The notes: generated by a model from the sequence alone, not told the origin. 64,000 nucleotides of DNA from CAVUMR01 sp963742715 (GCA_963742715.1 CAVUMR010000002.1:124001-188000); one strand, 5' to 3'; shown: positions 53,086-61,730, counted from the stretch's first letter. Numbers and translations: made by a program.

Positions 53086-53880
53086 TCAGCCAGCGAGGCG
53101 GCTCAGTACCTCGTCGTGCAGCACGCCGTTGGTGGCCACGCCGCTGCCCCCGTCCGGGCCGGGCCGACCGGACAAATCGGTGAAGGTACCGCCGGCCTCG
53201 GTCACGATCGGTACCAGCGCGGCGAGATCCCAGAGCATCACCTCGGGTTCCGCCATCGCGTCGACCGCTCCCTCGGCGACCAGCACGTACCCGTAGAAGT
53301 CGCCGAAGGCCCGGGACCGCCAGCTCTGCCGGCACAGGTCGATCACCCCGTCGAGCCGGCCGATCTCGTCCCAGCCGGTCAGGCTCGAGTAGCAGAACGA
53401 GGCGTCGGCCAGTCGCTGTACCCCCGAGACCTTGAGCTTCGTCGCGTTGGTCGAGTGCCGGCCGGCGTACGCCCCGTGGCCCCGGGCGGCCCACCAGCGG
53501 CGGCCGAGCGCCGGCGCGCTGACCAGGCCGACCATCGGCTCGTCGCCCTCCATGAGGGCGATCAGGGTCCCCCAGATGGGTACTCCGCGGACAAAGTTCT
53601 TGGTCGAGTCGATCGGATCGATCACCCACCGGCGGTTGCCCGGACCGGCCGCGGCCGGGGTCTCGCCGAACTCCTCGCCGATCACGCCGTCGCGCGGGCG
53701 GGCCCGCCCCAGGGTGCCCCGCAACGCTTCCTCGATCGCGGTGTCCGCCTCGGTGACCGGGCTGAGGTCGGGCTTCACCTTCACCTCGAGCTCGAGCGAC
53801 CGGAACCGCGCCATCGCGATCGAGTCGGCGGTGTCGGCCAGCACGTGCGCCAGCGCCATGTCGTCGGCGTACCGGGTCAT
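53086..53880 (-). CDS. hisN: Histidinol-phosphatase, inositol-monophosphatase type
   Basis: 264 aa. Metal and catalytic motifs of the IMPase superfamily: GVIGEEFGET (Glu-Glu), WVIDPIDSTKNFVRG (Asp-x-Ile-Asp-x-Thr) and MLWDLAALVPIVTEAGG (Trp-Asp). Length and the wording of these motifs fit actinobacterial HisN, which removes phosphate from histidinol phosphate in histidine synthesis. It sits with rsgA, aroA and sigR, a grouping also found in Streptomyces, which supports the call over a general inositol phosphatase. Confidence 0.88.
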   Translation of the reverse strand: MTRYADDMALAHVLADTADSIAMARFRSLELEVKVKPDLSPVTEADTAIEEALRGTLGRARPRDGVIGEEFGETPAAAGPGNRRWVIDPIDSTKNFVRGVPIWGTLIALMEGDEPMVGLVSAPALGRRWWAARGHGAYAGRHSTNATKLKVSGVQRLADASFCYSSLTGWDEIGRLDGVIDLCRQSWRSRAFGDFYGYVLVAEGAVDAMAEPEVMLWDLAALVPIVTEAGGTFTDLSGRPGPDGGSGVATNGVLHDEVLSRLAG

Positions 53881-54083
53881 GGGCGAAACCTAGCGGACCG
53901 CGCGCGCCGTACCCCGTCTGGCGCCCGCGCCGCGCCGCGGCCCACGCGGTGCCCACAGCCCGCGCGCGTCACGCCGAGCAGTCCCCGCGGCAGCACAAGC
54001 GGCAGCGCCGGACCGGCTCCGGCCGGCACGCCGACCGGCGAACCATCGCGCGGGCCGGTCGGGCGGTTGGATACCGTCGAAGG

Positions 54084-54626
54084 ATGATTCCGGAGACGTT
54101 GTGCCGGCTACTGGCCGAGCCCGTGCGGCTACGGACGTACGCCGCGGTGGCACTCGGCGCCGGGACGCCGAGTGAGGTGGCAGACCGCGCCGGGCTGGTG
54201 GCCAGGGAAACCATCCGTGCCCTCGGCCAGTTGGAGACGGGCGGTCTGGTCTCCACAGTGGAGGGTCGGCTGGTCGCGGATCTCGACGCGTTCAAGGTCG
54301 CGGTGCGGGAGAGTCTGGCCGACGGTACGGAGGCGGAGAGCGAGCCACTCGACCCGGATCGGGAGCGCGCGGCGGTACTGCGGGTGTTCATCCGGGACGG
54401 CCGGTTGGTCAGCATCCCGGCGGTACGGCGCAAGCGCCGGGTCGTGCTGGAGCACCTCGCGAGCTGCTTCGAGCCGGGGGTGAAGTACCCGGAGCGGGCC
54501 GTCGACGCGGTGCTGCGCGCCTGGCACGCGGACTACGCGTCGCTGCGCCGCTTCCTGGTGGACGAGGACCTCATGATGCGCGAACGCGGGCTCTACTGGC
54601 GTACCGGCGGGTTCGTCGAGGTCTGA
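54084..54626 (+). CDS. DUF2087 protein with an N-terminal helix-turn-helix
   Basis: 180 aa. Residues 1-70 are a winged-helix-like domain (LAEPVRLRTYAAVALGAGTP, LVARETIRALGQLETGGLVS). The C-terminal ~80 residues match DUF2087 (LRVFIRDGRLVSIPAVRRKR, EHLASCFEPGVKYPERAVDA, HADYASLRRFLVDEDLMMRE). Such proteins may be regulators with a sensory DUF2087 half; none is characterised. GATACC 8 nt before the ATG may be a -10 box of a leaderless transcript. Confidence 0.85.
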   Translation: MIPETLCRLLAEPVRLRTYAAVALGAGTPSEVADRAGLVARETIRALGQLETGGLVSTVEGRLVADLDAFKVAVRESLADGTEAESEPLDPDRERAAVLRVFIRDGRLVSIPAVRRKRRVVLEHLASCFEPGVKYPERAVDAVLRAWHADYASLRRFLVDEDLMMRERGLYWRTGGFVEV

Positions 54627-54693
54627 CCCGCCCCGTGCCGTCGCGGCCGCCAAGAACCGGAGGCGCCCGCACCCGGCGGGCTGGCAGCCGGGC

Positions 54694-55707
54694 CTACTCT
54701 TCGCCGGCCCGCGAGGCAAGCAGCCGGCGGTACGCGTCGAGCCGGCGCGGCGACGCGTGACCGCTGGCTACCCACGCGTCCAACGCACAGTCCCCATTGG
54801 CGCCGGTGTGGTCGCAGTTGGGCGGGCACTCGGTCGTACCTTCGACCAGGTCCGCGAAGCCGTGCAACAGGCTCTCCGGCGATACGTGCGCGAGGCCGAA
54901 CGAACGTACCCCCGGCGTGTCGACGATCCAGCCGCCGCTCGGCAGCCGCAGTACCACTGCGCTGGACGAGGTGTGCCGGCCCTTGCCGATCGCGCTGACC
55001 CGCCCGACCGCGCGATCCGCACCCGGTACGAGTTGGTTGACCAGGGTCGACTTGCCGACGCCGGAGTGTCCGACCAGTACGGACAGCTGGTCGACCAGCG
55101 CTGCGCGCAGTTCGGCCGGCTCGGTACCCATCCGGCAGACCACGTACCGCAGGTCCAGCTCGGCGTAGTAGTCCACCACCTCCTCCGGCCCGGCCAGGTC
55201 GCCCTTGGTCAGGCAGAGCAGTGGTTCCACGCCCGCGTCGTACGCCGCGACCAGGCACCGGTTGATGAACCCGGTACGCGGCGGCGGGTCCGCGAGCGAG
55301 CAGACGATCACGAGTTGGTCGGCGTTCGCGACCAGTACGCGTTCGGTCTGGTCGTCGTCGTCCGCGGTCCGGCGCAGCACCGAGGTGCGCTCGGTGATCC
55401 GGACGATGCGGGCCAGCGCGCCGGCCTGGCCGCTGATGTCGCCGACCAGCGCCACCCGGTCCCCGACGACCACCGATTTGCGGCCGAGTTCCCGGGCCCG
55501 CATCGCGGTGAGCTCCCGCTCGCCGGCCATGCCGGAACGTCCGCCGTGCGGATCGGTGCCGATCACGCAGGTGTACCGGCCGCGGTCGACGGCCACCACG
55601 AAGCCGTCGGTGGCGTCCGTGTGCAGGGGCCGGATGCGGGTACGGGGACGGGAGGAACGCCCCGGACGTATCCGGACGTCGTCCTCGTCGTACTCCCGTC
55701 GCTTCAG
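54694..55707 (-). CDS. rsgA: Ribosome small-subunit-dependent GTPase RsgA, apparent CTG start
   Basis: About 337 aa. OB fold at the N-terminus, then a circularly permuted GTPase: G4 LLCLTKGDLA first, G1 GHSGVGKSTLVN, G3 IVDTPGVRSFG, and the C-terminal zinc knuckle ECPPNCDHTGANGDC. It assists late 30S maturation. No ATG, GTG or TTG lies in frame near the expected N-terminus (KRREYDEDDVRIRPG); the best start is a CTG at 55707 with AGGGAG 6 nt before it. Longer in-frame starts would run into aroA. Gap to aroA 61 bp. Confidence 0.88.
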   Translation of the reverse strand: MKRREYDEDDVRIRPGRSSRPRTRIRPLHTDATDGFVVAVDRGRYTCVIGTDPHGGRSGMAGERELTAMRARELGRKSVVVGDRVALVGDISGQAGALARIVRITERTSVLRRTADDDDQTERVLVANADQLVIVCSLADPPPRTGFINRCLVAAYDAGVEPLLCLTKGDLAGPEEVVDYYAELDLRYVVCRMGTEPAELRAALVDQLSVLVGHSGVGKSTLVNQLVPGADRAVGRVSAIGKGRHTSSSAVVLRLPSGGWIVDTPGVRSFGLAHVSPESLLHGFADLVEGTTECPPNCDHTGANGDCALDAWVASGHASPRRLDAYRRLLASRAGEE

Positions 55708-55768
55708 TGCGTTCTCCCTTGCTGCACTCTCTGGCTGCTTCCTGGCTGGCCGTTCTCCCGAGCGGGCG

Positions 55769-57145
55769 CTAGCTGGCGGCTGAGCCGGCTGTCGGGCCAG
55801 TCCCACCGACCATGCCTGTCCACAGTGTGCGGAACTCCGGCAGCGTTTTCGCGGTACATGACACATCCGACAGGACGACGCCGTCGACCGCCAGTCCGAG
55901 TACCGCGGCGGTGTGCGCCAGCCGGTGGTCGTCGTACGTCTCGAACACCCCGCCGGACAGTGGCCGTGGCCGGATCGTCAGGCCGTCGGAGGTCTCGGTC
56001 ACGTCCGCGCCGAGGTTGCCCAACTCGCGGCTCAACGCGGCGAGCCGGTCCGTCTCGTGACCACGCATGTGCGCGATGCCGCGCAACCGGGACGGCGAGT
56101 CCGCCAGCGCGCACATGCCGGCGAGCACCGGTACCAGCTCGCTGACGCCGGACAGGTCCGCGTCGATGCCGTGGATGGGACCGGTACCGCGCACGGTCAG
56201 CCCGTCCGTACCGAGTCGGCACGCCGCGCCCATCTCGGTCAGCAACCCGCGCAGCGCGTCGCCGGGCTGGGCGGTACTGGCCGGCCAACCCGCGACGGTG
56301 ACCTCCCCACCGGTGACGGCGGCCGCGGCGAGGAATGGCGCGGCATTGGACAGGTCCGGCTCGATGTCCCAGCCGCGACCGGTGAGCCGGCCCGGCTCGA
56401 CCTCCCACACGTCCGGGCGGGACGCGTCGACCGCGGCACCGGCCGCGCGCAGCATCCGTACCGTCATGTCGATGTGGGGCGCGCTCGGCAGCGGCGGCCC
56501 GACGTGGCGTACCACAATCCCGCTGTCGAAGTCGGTGGCGGCGAGCAGCAGCCCGGATACAAGCTGGCTGGACGCGGACGCGTCGATGGTGACGGTACCG
56601 CCGCCGACCCGGCCGATGCCGTGCACGGTGAGCGGCAGCCCGCCTCGGCCGTCGTCGCTGACCCGTACGCCGAGATCGCGCAACGCCTGGATGAGTGGCG
56701 CCAGCGGCCGTTGCCGGGCCCGCGGATCTCCGTCGAAGGACACCGGACCGTCGGCTATCGCGGCCACCGGCGGCAGGAACCGCATGACCGTGCCGGCGAG
56801 CCCCACGTCCACCCGGGCCGGCCCGCGCAACGGTTTCGGGCGTACCAGCCACAGCGCCGGATCGGAGATCGAGGTGTGGGTCCCCATCGCGCGCAGGCCG
56901 TAGGCCATCAGCTCGGTGTCCCGGGCGCGCAGCGGCTGGCGCAGCGTGCTGGAGCCGACGGACACGGCGGCGATCACCAGCGCCCGAGCGGTCATCGACT
57001 TGGACCCGGGTACGGACACGGTGGCTGTAACCGGCTCGGTCGCGCGCGGCGCCGGCCAGCACAGCGCCGCGTCCGGGCTGGTCGCCGCGGTTCCGCCGGT
57101 ACGACTCGGCCGCCGGCCGGCAGCGTCTGCGCGCGAATCTTCCAC
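55769..57145 (-). CDS. aroA: 3-phosphoshikimate 1-carboxyvinyltransferase (EPSP synthase)
   Basis: 458 aa. GTG start at 57145 after GAGG. Family motifs: PGSKSMTARALVIAA (PEP and shikimate-3-phosphate binding), DVGLAGTVMRFLPP, GDPRARQRPLAPLI, SSQLVSGLLLAA and, at the end, FETYDDHRLAHTAAVLGL. It adds enolpyruvate to shikimate 3-phosphate in aromatic amino acid synthesis. Upstream of rsgA on the same strand. The first ~25 residues are low-complexity and could be shortened if translation starts later. Confidence 0.94.
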   Translation of the reverse strand: MEDSRADAAGRRPSRTGGTAATSPDAALCWPAPRATEPVTATVSVPGSKSMTARALVIAAVSVGSSTLRQPLRARDTELMAYGLRAMGTHTSISDPALWLVRPKPLRGPARVDVGLAGTVMRFLPPVAAIADGPVSFDGDPRARQRPLAPLIQALRDLGVRVSDDGRGGLPLTVHGIGRVGGGTVTIDASASSQLVSGLLLAATDFDSGIVVRHVGPPLPSAPHIDMTVRMLRAAGAAVDASRPDVWEVEPGRLTGRGWDIEPDLSNAAPFLAAAAVTGGEVTVAGWPASTAQPGDALRGLLTEMGAACRLGTDGLTVRGTGPIHGIDADLSGVSELVPVLAGMCALADSPSRLRGIAHMRGHETDRLAALSRELGNLGADVTETSDGLTIRPRPLSGGVFETYDDHRLAHTAAVLGLAVDGVVLSDVSCTAKTLPEFRTLWTGMVGGTGPTAGSAAS

Positions 57146-57385
57146 GGCCTCAGTCTGCCCGGTGTACCGGCGGCCGGTGCTGGTCGTCCCTTGGCACGTC
57201 GTTGGCGTACCGCAGGTCAGCAACAACGTGCCCAGCGACCGGTAGGTGCCCGAACCGTCCGATGTGGGGGGACTCACACGTTCCTCGGCGGCTTGTCCCC
57301 TCCGTACCTCGCCGAGCACCAGTCGCCCGCGGTGTCGCCCGGCATCCTGGCGGAGCGGTCGGAGCCGGGCGGTACCGTGACGGCG

Positions 57386-58243
57386 ATGTGCGGGCGGTAC
57401 GCATCGATCCGTAGCGCGGCCGATCTGGCCGCGCTCTTCGACGCGATCGACGACACCGACGGGCCGCTCGAGGTCAACTACAACGTCGCTCCGACCGATC
57501 CGGTGCCGGTGGTACGCCGTGCCCGCGACGGCAGCCGTCGGATCGCGATCGCCCGATGGGGGCTGCTGCCGCACTGGGCCAAGCATCCGCGCGAGGGCGC
57601 CCGGATGATCAACGCGCGGGCCGAGACGGTGGCGACCACGCCGGCGTACCGGGACGCCTTCGCCCGCCGCCGCTGCCTGGTACCGGCGGACGGCTGGTAC
57701 GAGTGGCTGCGCCGTGCGGATAGCGGCGGCAAGCAGCCGTACTTCATGACCCGCCCGGACGGTGCCGGTCTGGCGTTCGCCGGACTGTGGCAGCCGTGGG
57801 GCCCGGAGCGCATGCTGACCTGCACGATCGTGACGACCGCGGCGCTCGGTGAGCTGGACGCCGTACACGATCGGATGCCGTTGGTGTTGGCGCCGGACCG
57901 CTGGTCGCAATGGCTCGGTGACGGACCGGTCGGGGAGCCCCGAGCCGGGGAGTCCGGCGGCGAGGAGTCCCGCGCCGGGGAGTCCCGAGCCGGGGGGTCC
58001 CGAGCCGGGGGGTCCCGAGCCGGGGAGTCCGGACCCGCGGCCGCCCGGGAAAGCGAACCGCTGTCGGCCATCGACGCGCTTCTGGCAGCACCGTCGGAAG
58101 CGGTTTTGGCGGGGCTGGAGATTCGTCCGGTTGGTCGCCAGGTGGGTGATGTACGTAACAATTCTCCGGAACTGATCCAAGCCGTAGCGGCCGCACCATT
58201 GCATGCGCCGCCGATAGAACCGGTGGACCTGACCCTGTTCTGA
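57386..58243 (+). CDS. SOS response-associated peptidase (SRAP/HMCES/YedK-like)
   Basis: 285 aa. The ATG at 57386 is required, because the second residue must be the catalytic Cys (MCGRY). Other active residues: VNYNVAPTDP (Asn), INARAETV (Glu) and VHDRMPLVL (His). The Cys links covalently to abasic sites in single-stranded DNA and shields them. An extra Gly/Glu/Ser/Arg/Ala segment of ~45 residues, near 183-225, made of repeated GSRAG/GESRAG units, is inserted before the last helices; it accounts for the length above the usual ~230-250. Confidence 0.93.
   Translation: MCGRYASIRSAADLAALFDAIDDTDGPLEVNYNVAPTDPVPVVRRARDGSRRIAIARWGLLPHWAKHPREGARMINARAETVATTPAYRDAFARRRCLVPADGWYEWLRRADSGGKQPYFMTRPDGAGLAFAGLWQPWGPERMLTCTIVTTAALGELDAVHDRMPLVLAPDRWSQWLGDGPVGEPRAGESGGEESRAGESRAGGSRAGGSRAGESGPAAARESEPLSAIDALLAAPSEAVLAGLEIRPVGRQVGDVRNNSPELIQAVAAAPLHAPPIEPVDLTLF
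57940..58035. repeat. 15-bp tandem repeats inside the SRAP gene
   Basis: Unit close to TCCCGAGCCGGGGGG, repeated about six times with small changes and in frame; codes for GSRAG/ESRAG. A likely variable-number repeat. Confidence 0.75.
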
Positions 58244-58757
58244 TCCATGAACGCCGATGACCCGGGTAACCGTTGCCGAGCCCCGGTCATGCGAATGGCG
58301 CTCGGGAAAGCGATTGCTGCCCGGTGTATCCCGGAATCGTGTGCGCGCAGGCTGTGACGGTGCGCCCGGCGGCGGTGGCGGATGTGTGGCGGAATCGGCT
58401 GTGCGTACCCGGACCGGCGAGCCGACGGCAGGTCCGGGAGGCGGCGCGAACACCTCGCGGCGGGGGTGGAACCAGCCCGCCAGCAGGCCGTCGGGCGACC
58501 GCGTGACCGGTCGCGGCACTGGGTCGAAGCCGTGCATGGGCGATTACTCACCGTATCCGGCACTATTCGCGCCGCACAGTTTGTGCGACACCGCGTGACC
58601 GTCCAAATATTAATGAGTTATCTCGGCCCTAAATGTCGAGAAGGCTCGCCCCAAACCCTTGCCGACCGTTGCGGAACAGGAGTAAAACACAACGCCTGTG
58701 CGGTGAAATCTGCCGTCAAATAAATGACACTTCAATCTCCCACGGGGGAGGTGGGTG
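58244..58757. other. Upstream region of the whiB-like gene, no gene seen
   Basis: 514 bp. The part from about 58590 to 58745 is AT-rich for this genome and should contain the promoter and untranslated leader of the whiB-like gene, as is usual for wbl genes. No convincing reading frame. Confidence 0.5.
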
Positions 58758-59102
58758 ATGACCCGGGCGCGGATGCCCCGCCCGCACGAGGTCGCCGCCG
58801 CACGCCGGGATCCAAGGCTTCTCAATGCCTGGCGTGAGCGGTACACCGAGCCAGCCTGGCGCGGTCGCGGCCGTTGTCAGTCCGTCGATCCAGAAACCTT
58901 CTTCCCGGCGCCGAGCGAGCCGGCCGATGCCGCACTCGCGCTGTGCAGATCCTGTGATGTCCAAGGTGCCTGCCTCGCGTGGGCGCTGGAGGCCGGGGAC
59001 TGCAACGGTGTCTGGGGCGGTACCACACCACGGGAGAGACGCGCGATGCTTGTCGCGTGGCGCTCCGACGAATCACACCTCGCCGCTCCGGTCTCGACCT
59101 AG
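58758..59102 (+). CDS. WhiB-family iron-sulfur transcription factor
   Basis: 114 aa. Four Cys at 40, 63, 66 and 72 hold a 4Fe-4S cluster; the turn GVWGG (84-88) and basic PRERR tail complete the signature. An extra Cys lies at 82. GGGGGAGG precedes the ATG by 7 nt. Wbl proteins bind the sigma-A C-terminal region and sense oxygen, NO or redox state. It lies two genes before sigR, so the two redox regulators are neighbours. The N-terminus has 35 extra, basic residues compared with the shortest Wbl proteins. Which Wbl class it belongs to is unclear. Confidence 0.93.
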   Translation: MTRARMPRPHEVAAARRDPRLLNAWRERYTEPAWRGRGRCQSVDPETFFPAPSEPADAALALCRSCDVQGACLAWALEAGDCNGVWGGTTPRERRAMLVAWRSDESHLAAPVST

Positions 59103-59746
59103 CTACTCCGCACGGGCCAGCGGCGCTGACCCTCGATGTACCACCCGATCCGGTGGCGCTCCTCGTTCTGGGGCATGGCGCGGGTGGTGGCATCGAGGCA
59201 CCGGATCTCGTTGCCGTACGCGACAGAGTGGTCGCGTACGGCGTCGCGGTGGCGCGCATTCTCCAGCCGTACCGGGTTGCCGGCCGGAAGGCGCCCGCGC
59301 CCACGCATCAACTCGACACCGCCTGGCTGACGGTTGTCTCCGCGCTGACCAGCGGATCCATCGACTCGGACGTCGGTACGAAGCTGGCCGGGGTGCCGCT
59401 GGTCGTCGGTGGCAGGTCGAGTGGTGCCCGGGTGGCGTGCCGTACCGGTCGCGATGCCGGAGCGGTCGGCGTGGTCGCGCTCGCGTTCCCGTTGCATCCG
59501 CCCGGCCGTCCGGAGCGGTCCCGCGTCGCCGAACTCGATACCGGCCTGCCCACCCTGGTGGTCAACGGTTCCCGGGACGCCTTCGGGATTCCCGAGGCGG
59601 GTCCTGACCGGGTGGTGCGGGTAGTGCCGGGGGAGGACCACTCGCTGCGCCGGCAGTCGGCCGCGGTGGCCGCAACGGTGGTCGAATGGCTTGCGGACCA
59701 CGGCTGGATCGACACCTCCGGCAGTACCGAAGGTGACGGCAAGTAG
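59057..59746 (+). CDS. KANL3/Tex30-type alpha/beta hydrolase
   Basis: 229 aa from a GTG at 59057 that overlaps the whiB-like gene by 46 bp; the exact start is uncertain. Motifs: LLVLGHGAGGGIEAPDL (oxyanion), VGGRSSGARVA (nucleophile Ser), LVVNGSRDAFG (acid Asp), and GEDHSLRR (His). This is the family of small dienelactone-hydrolase-like proteins; no substrate is known. It lies between whiB-like and sigR, in the same direction. Confidence 0.85.
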   Translation: MALRRITPRRSGLDLATPHGPAALTLDVPPDPVALLVLGHGAGGGIEAPDLVAVRDRVVAYGVAVARILQPYRVAGRKAPAPTHQLDTAWLTVVSALTSGSIDSDVGTKLAGVPLVVGGRSSGARVACRTGRDAGAVGVVALAFPLHPPGRPERSRVAELDTGLPTLVVNGSRDAFGIPEAGPDRVVRVVPGEDHSLRRQSAAVAATVVEWLADHGWIDTSGSTEGDGK

Positions 59747-59853
59747 TCTGCGAATCGCGACCGGTGACCAGCCCCGCTAGCCGTCCAAAGTGCCAGACAT
59801 CGTGGTCAAGCAGGTCATTCCGGCGTACCGGACCACCTTTGCTGACCGGATCA

Positions 59854-59880
59854 GGAATGTCTGCCACGTACCCGCGCGTT
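59854..59880 (+). promoter_or_regulatory. Candidate SigR-dependent promoter (GGAAT-19-GTT)
   Basis: GGAAT at 59854-59858 and GTT at 59878-59880 match the SigR consensus of Streptomyces (GGAAT, 18 +/- 1, GTT). It lies 74 bp before the upstream sigR start at 59954, as expected for autoregulation. Confidence 0.6.
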
Positions 59881-60142
59881 GCACCGGCCGGAGCCCTGGT
59901 TGCGTACCGTGACGGTGCGGTGAGTCGATCTCCGGGGCGAAGGGAGCGATCCGGTGCCTACCGCGGATACATGCGGTACCCGCCACGACGACACCCAACG
60001 GCTGCGCCGGTTGATCGACGGCCCGGCATGGGGGGTCGAACAGGCCCGGAGCGCCGGAGAGCAGCCGTCGCCGCCGCGCCCGGTTCTCACTCGTCCGGTC
60101 GGCGTATCCTCTCCGCAGGCTGCGACGAGGGGGTACCAGGAC

Positions 60143-60748
60143 GTGGCGCGAGCGGAGACGCCGGAGCAGCGGCGCGCCCGGTTCGAACGGGACGCCATGC
60201 CGTTCGTCGACCAGCTCTATGCGGCCGGATTACGGATGACCAGGAATCCCGCTGACGCCGAGGACCTGGTCCAGGAGACGTACCTCAAGGCTTTCGCCGC
60301 CTTCCACCAGTTCGAGGAAGGTACGAACCTCAAGGCCTGGCTGTACCGGATCCTGACCAACACGTACATCAACTCGTACCGGCGTCGGCAGCGCCAGCCG
60401 ATTCAGTCGCCCACCGAGGAGATCACCGACTGGCAACTCGCCGAGGCGAGTTCGCACACCTCGGCCGGGCTGAAGTCGGCCGAGACCGAGGCGCTGGACC
60501 GGTTGCCTGACTCCGACGTCAAGGACGCGCTGCAGCGGTTGCCGGAGGAGTTCCGGCTTGCCGTGTACCTCGCCGACGTCGAAGGCTTCTCGTACAAGGA
60601 GATCGCCGAGATCATGGGGACGCCGATCGGCACGGTGATGTCACGACTGCACCGGGGCCGGCGGAACCTGCGGCGGATGCTCGAGTCGTACGCCGCCGAG
60701 CGCGGCATTTCGCGGCCGGCCACACGACCGGCTGAGCAGGAGGTGTGA
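60143..60748 (+). CDS. sigR: Redox-stress ECF sigma factor SigR/SigH
   Basis: 201 aa from the GTG at 60143. Region 2 holds MTRNPADAEDLVQETYLKAF and WLYRILTNTYINSYRRRQRQ; region 4 holds LPEEFRLAVYLADVEGFSYK and MGTPIGTVMSRLHRGRRNLR. These match actinobacterial SigR/SigH closely. The frame stays open upstream to a GTG at 59954 with a strong AAGGGAG 7 nt before it, adding 63 residues, as in the unstable SigR' form of Streptomyces. Controls thiol and thioredoxin genes. The anti-sigma gene overlaps or abuts its end, and a SigR-type promoter lies upstream. Confidence 0.94.
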   Translation: MARAETPEQRRARFERDAMPFVDQLYAAGLRMTRNPADAEDLVQETYLKAFAAFHQFEEGTNLKAWLYRILTNTYINSYRRRQRQPIQSPTEEITDWQLAEASSHTSAGLKSAETEALDRLPDSDVKDALQRLPEEFRLAVYLADVEGFSYKEIAEIMGTPIGTVMSRLHRGRRNLRRMLESYAAERGISRPATRPAEQEV

Positions 60749-60753
60749 CCGCC

Positions 60754-61038
60754 GTGAGCTGCGGTGAACCACACGAGGTCGACTGTCGCGAGGTGCTTGC
60801 CGAGGTCTACCTGTACCTCGACCTCGAGTGCGGTGAGGACCAGCGGGACAAGATCCGCGAACATCTGGACGAGTGCTCGCCCTGCCTGCGCGAGTTCGGC
60901 ATCGAGCAGGAGGTAAAGGCGCTGGTGGCCCGCTGCTGCGGCCAGGAGATTGCGCCGAACGGACTGCGCGAGCGGGTGATGGTGCGGCTGCGGGAGATCG
61001 TCCTGGAAGCCGACGCCCGGGAGTTCCTCGCCGAGTAG
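60754..61038 (+). CDS. rsrA: Zinc-binding redox anti-sigma factor RsrA
   Basis: 94 aa. With the GTG at 60754 as start, Cys3, Cys11, His37, Cys41, Cys44, Cys61 and Cys62 fall at the same numbers as in Streptomyces RsrA. The H37-x3-C41-x2-C44 motif (HLDECSPC) is the ZAS zinc site. Disulphide formation expels zinc and frees SigR. AGGAGG lies 10 nt before this start. An alternative GTG at 60745 would overlap the sigR stop (GTGA) but adds three residues and breaks the numbering. Confidence 0.94.
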   Translation: MSCGEPHEVDCREVLAEVYLYLDLECGEDQRDKIREHLDECSPCLREFGIEQEVKALVARCCGQEIAPNGLRERVMVRLREIVLEADAREFLAE

Positions 61039-61093
61039 CGCTGGTGCCGTCCGCTGAGGGCTGTGCCGCCCGGCTGGGGTGGCTGTGCTGATG

Positions 61094-61118
61094 CCGCTGG
61101 GCTGGGTCAGCCCGGCGG
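61094..61118. terminator. Candidate bidirectional terminator between rsrA and bL37
   Basis: Stem of 10 bp with one G-T pair (CCGCTGGGCT / AGCCCGGCGG), 5-nt loop, in the gap between two convergent genes. No T tract. Confidence 0.45.
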
Positions 61119-61192
61119 GACCGGGAATCCGGCCGTGATCGACCGGTCCCGATCTGCCGTGCCTGAACGTGCTGTACCTGAATCTGTCGTGC

Positions 61193-61267
61193 TCAGGAGT
61201 TCGGCCGCTTGCCGTGGTTCGCGGCCTTCTTCTTCCTGGCCTTCTTCTTGCGGGACTTCTTGGCCAT
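61193..61267 (-). CDS. Ribosomal protein bL37 (24 aa)
   Basis: Starts MAKKSRKKKARKKK and ends AANHGKRPNS. GAGGTGA lies 6 nt before the ATG. The very short, Lys-rich sequence with the NHGKRPNS tail is that of bL37, a subunit of the large ribosomal particle found only in actinobacteria, seen in mycobacterial ribosome structures. Often missed in annotation because of its length. Convergent with rsrA. Confidence 0.92.
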   Translation of the reverse strand: MAKKSRKKKARKKKAANHGKRPNS

Positions 61268-61514
61268 GCGGGGTCACCTCGTTTCCGTGTCCGCCGCATG
61301 CTATGTGACGGGCCGCCGCCGCCCACGGCCGAGGTGCCTGGCGGCGCACCGGCGCCGGCTGGCAACGGCGTGCGGCGGCGGCGTGCGACTGACCGGCTCG
61401 GCGGGCGAGGCCGGGATGAGGCACCGCGGGCGCGGCGTGGGGTCCGGGCATGCCAGCCGGGTGCGGCCATGATTGGATACCTCGGCAACTCATGACCCGG
61501 TGGAGGTGCACACG

Positions 61515-61730
61515 ATGGCCGAGGAAATCCGTGCCGAAATGGTGGCCAACGTGTGGAAGGTGGTCACCACGCAGGGCGATTCCATTGCCGAAGGCGACAC
61601 GCTGGTGATCCTGGAGTCCATGAAGATGGAGATCCCGGTGGTCGCCGAGTCCAGCGGCGTGGTCACCCGGGTCGCCGTGAACGAGGGCGACGTCGTCCAG
61701 GAAGGCGACCTGATCGCCATCGTCGAATAG
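61515..61730 (+). CDS. Biotin/lipoyl attachment protein (biotin carboxyl carrier-like)
   Basis: 71 aa, a single biotinyl domain: AEMVANVWKVVTTQGDSIAE, then LVILESMKMEIPVVAESSG with the biotinylated Lys37 in MKM, then VAVNEGDVVQEGDLIAIVE. GGAGG precedes the ATG. A free-standing carrier of this size lies near sigR/rsrA in many actinomycetes. The acyl-CoA carboxylase it serves is not in the window. Confidence 0.93.
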   Translation: MAEEIRAEMVANVWKVVTTQGDSIAEGDTLVILESMKMEIPVVAESSGVVTRVAVNEGDVVQEGDLIAIVE

